From NCBI RefSeq assembly GCF_030580955.1, contig NZ_JAUQON010000003.1, positions 310,001 to 374,000 of the forward strand: a stretch of 64,000 bases of DNA. Reading direction: 5' to 3'. The DNA comes from Hymenobacter convexus. GTDB lineage: Bacteria; Bacteroidota; Bacteroidia; Cytophagales; Hymenobacteraceae. The position numbers were made by a program, and so were the translations under genes. Shown here piece by piece: positions 60,413 to 64,000 of this stretch; positions within the stretch are counted from its first letter, which is position 1; each line of letters begins with the position of its first letter. The notes beneath the pieces were generated by a model, which was not told the origin of the DNA, ran no database searches, and saw only the letters and a list, made by a program, of their open reading frames with translations.

Positions 60413-60922
60413 ATGCCTACTACTTTCCGGCGCCGTTGGCACCTGCTCTTGTTGGGTGCGCTGCTGGCCAGCTGCACCGAGTCCAAAGAGTTTGAGATTG
60501 AGAGCCCCGATACCACCGAGGTGAAGGAGAACGGTTACACCCACACAGAAATCCGCTTTGCCGTAAACAACCTCAACCCCGACGACGCCCAGCACTGGCA
60601 GCAGCTCTGGCAGCAGGCCGACCTCGCCATGCGCGGGTTTCTTCCCACGGGCCGGCATACGGTTCGCTTTGTGGATGGAAAAACCGACGAGACCATCCTC
60701 CGGGCTACCTACGACCTGAACCCCGACCTGCTGTTCCAGCACGAGATTCGGTTGTCCGACTACTTCTACGGCGAGCGGTACCGCAGCCCCGCCGCGCCGC
60801 AGCCGAAAAACCACTCGTTTTACGGCCAGCTGATGCAGCGCTCCAGATTCAGCGACTTCTGCTGCACCTTGCCCAGTGACACGTGGCCCATGTGGCCTGG
60901 CGCAGACTCCGGCCACACATAG
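60413..60922 (+). CDS. Plus-strand lipoprotein (moron candidate)
   Basis: A 169-residue lipoprotein with a clear lipobox (LLGALLASC, Cys22). A charged mature part follows (TDEVKENGYTHTEIRF in spirit: ENGYTHTEIRFAVNNL) with VRFVDGKTDETILRATYDL. It is the only plus-strand gene in its neighbourhood and has its own promoter. The last 34 residues are antisense to the 3' end of the minus-strand gene ending at 60820, so the true end or history is uncertain. Lysogenic lipoproteins may block superinfection; this is a hypothesis. Confidence 0.75.
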   Translation: MPTTFRRRWHLLLLGALLASCTESKEFEIESPDTTEVKENGYTHTEIRFAVNNLNPDDAQHWQQLWQQADLAMRGFLPTGRHTVRFVDGKTDETILRATYDLNPDLLFQHEIRLSDYFYGERYRSPAAPQPKNHSFYGQLMQRSRFSDFCCTLPSDTWPMWPGADSGHT

Positions 60923-61206
60923 AGCATAAGGGCGGCCAGCTCGTCCACCTTCAGCCGGAACCGCTTGGGCTTGCGGCTGGGGATGCCCACGTGGCTGCGC
61001 TCCCGCTCGTCGATTCGCTTCAGCCGCCGGGCCACGCGCTCGAGCGCGGGCAGCGCCACCACCACGCCGGCCGCGTCCACCCGGGCCCCGAGCGGCCGGC
61101 TGAGCCGGGCCAGGTTGCGGCGGCCGACTTCGGCCACGGCCCACCAGAGCTCGCCGGCCTCGCCGCGCCCGAGCTCGATGCATTGGTCGAGGTGGGCCAG
61201 GCTCAT
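60820..61206 (-). CDS. Phage protein of the early region
   Basis: A 128-residue protein (LAHLDQCIELGRGEAGELWW, RSHVGIPSRKPKRFRLKVDE). It overlaps the upstream gene by ATGA and converges with the lipoprotein gene over 103 bases. Basic middle part may bind nucleic acid. Function unknown. Confidence 0.6.
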   Translation of the reverse strand: MSLAHLDQCIELGRGEAGELWWAVAEVGRRNLARLSRPLGARVDAAGVVVALPALERVARRLKRIDERERSHVGIPSRKPKRFRLKVDELAALMLYVWPESAPGHMGHVSLGKVQQKSLNLERCISWP

Positions 61207-61481
61207 GCCACCCACCCTTTCTGCGAGAGAAACTTGTGAATCTCCTCGTTGCGCTCCAAATCGATGATGAGGGCGCTGGCCACCAGCTGCGGCCCCCACT
61301 TGTCAATCATGCGCTTGAGCCCCTCGATGCCGTACTGGCGGGGGTTGGCCACCGGGCGGTTGAAGTACAGCTCGCGGGCGAAGAACGTGCGGCCGGCCTG
61401 GCCCGGGCCGGAGATGAAGTAGACGATGGCCTTGGTGTGCGGCTGCTGGCGCTGCCAGCTGGCGGTAAGCTCAGTAGACAT
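61203..61481 (-). CDS. Phage protein of the early region
   Basis: A 92-residue protein (VYFISGPGQAGRTFFARELY, IEGLKRMIDKW). The GPGQAGRT stretch looks like a P-loop at first sight but lacks the lysine. It is linked to the next gene by ATGA. Function unknown. Confidence 0.6.
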   Translation of the reverse strand: MSTELTASWQRQQPHTKAIVYFISGPGQAGRTFFARELYFNRPVANPRQYGIEGLKRMIDKWGPQLVASALIIDLERNEEIHKFLSQKGWVA

Positions 61482-61508
61482 GGTGGTTGAGGTGAAGAAA
61501 GTGAACGA

Positions 61509-62897
61509 TTAGGCCGCGGCGGGCCGGGCAAAGTGCTGGTAGAAGCGCTCCAGGGCCTGCGGGCTCAGCTTGCGCAGGCGCTCCTCGTGGTAGCGGTAGA
61601 GCTCGAGCGTGGTTTTGGCCTGGGCCCGCTTGGGGGCCGTGCCCAGCGCGTGCTGGCGCAGCTCACGCCTCGCCCGGCGTAGCCCATCAGCCAGGGCGCG
61701 CTGGCCGCGATGGGCCAGGTGGGTGGCGTACCAGGCCATGGTCCCGACGAAGCCCTTCTGGTTGGCCGCGTCGAAGTAGCCGGCCCCCTCCACGTGCTCG
61801 GCGTAGGGCATGGGCGGGTACTTGTGCGGGTTGCGGGCGAAGTAGCCGGCCGCCAGGCCCAGGCGCTCCAGGGCCTGCTCGTGGTAGCGCTCCTGCTGCG
61901 TTAGGGGCCAGTCGGACGGGAACCCGCCGTACACGCCGAAGTAGATGGCGTTGCAGGCCAGGCGGCTTTGCTCCTCGGTAAATAATTGGTTTAACGGGGC
62001 ATATAACTCCTTCTGCGCTGCCCACCAGAACTCTAATACCATGCTGCGCTGGCGCTGGGCCACCCGTGTTTTCGGCCCTTGGGGCCCTGTGGGCGCGGTT
62101 TTGGCTTCCAAAGGCTCGACAACGTCAGCCGCGCGCCCCGCCCCCTGTTTCGTCGCTTGCGCGGCCTGCACGGGGTGGGCCGGCTGCCCCGTGTAGCCTG
62201 ACGGTGTAGCCTGATGGACTGCTGGCTCCTCTCGGCCCCGTTGCGCAGCGCATTTATCCACCCCGCCGGTTTCTATTTCAGTAGCTTGAATGGGTTCATG
62301 AACTCCTTTAGGCGGAAAGTTTGTGCCTTCCGGCGGCTGAAGCGCCGAAAAAGCGGCTTTTTGAAAACGCGGTTTTTCGGCCGTCTGGGCGGGTTTTTCA
62401 CCGGCTTCCCACAGGAACAGTGGGTTTATCCACACGTAGTAGTCGCGCTGGCGGCCGCGGAACTGCATGCGGGTGATGATGCCGGCGGCCTTCATCTCGG
62501 CCAGGTGGTTGCGCACCGTGCGCCCGGCTACGCGCTTGCCCCGCACGCTGGTGCGGCAGATGGCCTCGCTGTTGGTGGCCACCGGCGGCGGGGTGGGCTC
62601 GGCTTCGGCGAGCTCGGCTTCGGCGGGCCCGGCCAGCAGCGGCACCCGGCGCACCTCCCCCACCGCTTTTAGCGCCAGGCGGATGAAGGCCCAGGCCGTC
62701 TTCTCGGCCCCGTCGGAGAGGATACTGCCGCGCACGGCGTACTGCTCCGTGCGGGCCGGCACCAGGGTGCCGTCCTTGCGGGTGCGGGCTTTGAGCGTGC
62801 GGGTGCGCCAGGTTTTGGGCAGCTGGGCGCTGCGCTGCTCGATGAACTCGGACAGGGCAATGCGCGCCCGGGACGGGCAATAGGGAATCGGCAACAT
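61509..62897 (-). CDS. Winged-helix protein, probable phage replication initiator
   Basis: A 462-residue protein. The N-terminal part (about 1-175) has a winged-helix DNA-binding pattern (RTVRNHLAEMKAAGIITRMQ, then RQRDYYVWINPLF). The middle is Pro/Gln/Glu-rich and variable. The C-terminal part (about 285-462) is helical and basic with LFTEEQSRLACNAIYFG and YHEERLRKLSPQALERFYQH. This plan is common for phage replication proteins in Bacteroidota. It is the largest gene of the early region. Helicase or primase motifs are not seen. Confidence 0.65.
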   Translation of the reverse strand: MLPIPYCPSRARIALSEFIEQRSAQLPKTWRTRTLKARTRKDGTLVPARTEQYAVRGSILSDGAEKTAWAFIRLALKAVGEVRRVPLLAGPAEAELAEAEPTPPPVATNSEAICRTSVRGKRVAGRTVRNHLAEMKAAGIITRMQFRGRQRDYYVWINPLFLWEAGEKPAQTAEKPRFQKAAFSALQPPEGTNFPPKGVHEPIQATEIETGGVDKCAAQRGREEPAVHQATPSGYTGQPAHPVQAAQATKQGAGRAADVVEPLEAKTAPTGPQGPKTRVAQRQRSMVLEFWWAAQKELYAPLNQLFTEEQSRLACNAIYFGVYGGFPSDWPLTQQERYHEQALERLGLAAGYFARNPHKYPPMPYAEHVEGAGYFDAANQKGFVGTMAWYATHLAHRGQRALADGLRRARRELRQHALGTAPKRAQAKTTLELYRYHEERLRKLSPQALERFYQHFARPAAA

Positions 62898-63169
62898 TCT
62901 TCGAACGTGCGGGGGGTGAGTGAGCGATATGGAAAAAGTGGCGGCACGCGCCGGGCCGGGGCTGTCATCCCTGCCCTGCGCGGCCGCCGGGTAGCGTTTC
63001 GGCTAGCCCAGTGCGCACCCGGCCCGGCTCGATGCGGGCATCCGTTGGCTACATAGTTTTCAACCTTCTGGTGAGGCAAAAAACCAACGGGTCTTCGTTA
63101 GACGACGGGGCTACTGCAACGGCAGTGGCCGGGCCAGTGGCGGCGGGCGAATGGGCATGGGCGCGGCGC
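62898..63169. other. Gap before the replication gene
   Basis: No convincing gene. It is GC-rich at its left part and AT-richer near 63050-63090, where a promoter for the replication gene could lie, but no consensus is clear. Confidence 0.3.
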
Positions 63170-63427
63170 TCATGGCTTGCTGGCCTTATCGGTGGCCTTA
63201 TCGGTGGCCTTATCGGCGGCCTTATCGGTGGCCTTATCGGTGGCCTTAAAGCCCACGAGCAGCAGCGCCCCCGTGAGCAGCAGGCCCCACGGCCCCCACA
63301 CGGGCGCCGTCACCGCCCACCAGCTCCAGTGGGCCACCGGGGCCACGCCGGCCTCCTTCAGGCAGGCCAGCCCGAGCACGAGCAGCAGCAGCACCCCCAG
63401 GGTGCGGGGCAGGCGGGGCTTAGCCAT
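63170..63427 (-). CDS. Small membrane protein with KATD-repeat tail
   Basis: An 85-residue protein with two hydrophobic segments (about 9-25 and 37-60) and a tail of about five (DKAT/A) repeats encoded by 12-base tandem repeats. It overlaps the next gene upstream by eight bases. Function unknown; it might be a holin-like or anti-host membrane protein. Confidence 0.6.
   Translation of the reverse strand: MAKPRLPRTLGVLLLLVLGLACLKEAGVAPVAHWSWWAVTAPVWGPWGLLLTGALLLVGFKATDKATDKAADKATDKATDKASKP
63182..63248. repeat. 12-bp tandem repeat, about five units
   Basis: Unit GGCCTTATCGGT repeats about five times with one change, giving the KATD tail. A repeat of the same unit length occurs at 43930 in another gene. 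Confidence 0.9.
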
Positions 63428-63758
63428 TGTGCAGCCCTCCCTTCCCCACGCGGAGCATGGCCTCCACCGCCCGCAGGCGCGCGTGCAGGGCATCCCGGTC
63501 GGCTTTGAGCCCGTTCTCGCGGCCCGCGTCGGCCGGCACGTCGCCGTAGGCCAGGCGCTCCAAATCGTGTTCAGCCTGCGCGATGGACTCGATGAGCTCC
63601 GTGCGCTCCACGCGCAGGGCCTGCAGGCGCAGCGGGTCGGGGGCCGGCAGGCGGGTGAGCGGCAGCAGGCGCACCGGCCGCTGCAAGTTGAAGCCCAGGG
63701 CGAGCACGAAGCCCGCCAGGCCCCTATCGGCGGGGTCAGAGGTGTAGACGGTAATCAT
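63420..63758 (-). CDS. Phage protein, partly coiled coil
   Basis: A 112-residue protein. N-terminal part MITVYTSDPADRGLAGFVLA then a helical coiled-coil end (RVERTELIESIAQAEHDLER). Overlaps the membrane-protein gene. Function unknown. Confidence 0.6.
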   Translation of the reverse strand: MITVYTSDPADRGLAGFVLALGFNLQRPVRLLPLTRLPAPDPLRLQALRVERTELIESIAQAEHDLERLAYGDVPADAGRENGLKADRDALHARLRAVEAMLRVGKGGLHNG

Positions 63759-63784
63759 GAGCGGAGAGAGATTGGGAAAAAGGG

Positions 63785-64000
63785 TTAGGCCACGCGCAGG
63801 GCCTGCTCGGAGGCCACGGCAGCGGATTTGGCGGATTTCTTGGGGGCCGCCTTCACTGGCTCGGGCCGGCCGCCGGGCTGAAGCGAGGGCTTGAGCACGC
63901 CGATGCCCAGCCCGAAGGCTTCCACCTCGGCGAGCTTGAAGCGCAGCCGGCCCGAGAACTGGTAGGCCGGCAGGTACACCTTCTTGCCCCGGCCGTCAAA
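63785..64000 (-). CDS. HTH/excisionase-like DNA-binding protein, partial
   Basis: A reading frame open at the right edge, so the start is outside. Its last 71 residues contain GRGKKVYLPAYQFSGRLRF and LAEVEAFGLG, the C-terminal part of a MerR/excisionase-type helix-turn-helix unit found in Bacteroidota mobile elements. A basic tail follows (KAAPKKSAKSAAV). It may control excision or early transcription. Confidence 0.6.
   Translation of the reverse strand, partial: FDGRGKKVYLPAYQFSGRLRFKLAEVEAFGLGIGVLKPSLQPGGRPEPVKAAPKKSAKSAAVASEQALRVA

Larger units (their letters stand above)
28374..64000. mobile_element. Tailed prophage, left end complete, right end outside the window
   Basis: About 36 kb of almost unbroken minus-strand genes include terminase large subunit, portal, head protease, scaffold, major capsid, tape measure, tail proteins, holin, lysozyme, a spanin-like protein, a replication-type protein and a serine recombinase. 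The left boundary is inferred from the tRNA-Glu and its terminator next to the tape measure gene. No tyrosine integrase is in view and no second tRNA copy marks the right end, so the element continues beyond 64000. All structural genes look intact. The long tape measure implies a long tail; no sheath gene is recognisable, so a siphovirus-like form is a guess. Confidence 0.9.

Noticed and set aside
61203..61481. P-loop ATPase motif (GPGQAGRT)
   Set aside because: The invariant lysine is Arg-flanked and missing, and no Walker B follows.
63111..63173. 20-codon frame after the KATD-repeat gene with ATGA overlap
   Set aside because: Proline-rich, very short, no helix or conservation argument; left out.

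Overview
The window looks like a piece of a high-GC Bacteroidota chromosome, most likely Hymenobacter or a close relative in the Cytophagales. The evidence is a type IX secretion sorting domain on an extracellular nuclease, DUF4919 and YiaAB-type genes, Bacteroidota promoters (TTG, about 19 bases, TAnnTTTG), and families of intergenic palindromic repeats that I associate with this group. No rRNA genes are present, so the genus is an inference.

Positions 1-28250 are host chromosome. They hold a tandem trio of secreted WENDEWW-type proteins (157-2936); DUF2306; a DUF433/DUF5615 toxin-antitoxin-like pair; recQ; a THUMP rRNA methyltransferase; a FucP-like sugar permease; a frameshifted kptA; murB; two tandem OB-fold/FN3 proteins, the second carrying two phospholipase D nuclease motifs and a T9SS tail; DUF4919; a CDP-alcohol phosphatidyltransferase gene interrupted by an amber codon; YiaAB; mutS2; three membrane or DUF genes including TIGR02757; a LysM protein; kdsB; DUF1622; a SUI1 factor; a lipid/diacylglycerol kinase; gapA; and tRNA-Glu(UUC). 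Five palindromic intergenic elements and one half-element of two families are scattered among these genes.

From just after tRNA-Glu to the end of the window (about 28374-64000, right end not reached) is a tailed prophage transcribed almost entirely on the minus strand. In transcription order (right to left) it carries: an HTH/excisionase-like gene and a winged-helix replication-type protein; a serine recombinase; tail tip and fibre genes; S49 head protease, scaffold and major capsid; an accessory block (ParB-like protein, TAGT-type glycosyltransferase, proline-repeat membrane protein, DUF932 protein, a stand-alone RarA/MgsA C-terminal domain, a SymE-like protein); terminase small and large subunits; portal and connector; holin, GH24 lysozyme and a spanin-like lipoprotein; and the tape measure, whose 3' end lies 68 bases from the tRNA. 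Tail genes are therefore split, with tape measure at one end and baseplate/fibre genes far upstream.

Two plus-strand genes (38497-38772 and 60413-60922) look like morons. The second has a textbook promoter overlapped by a small palindrome. The most unusual parts are the accessory block, the pair of paralogous tail-tube-like proteins, and the leader motif shared by the SymE-like and DUF932 genes.
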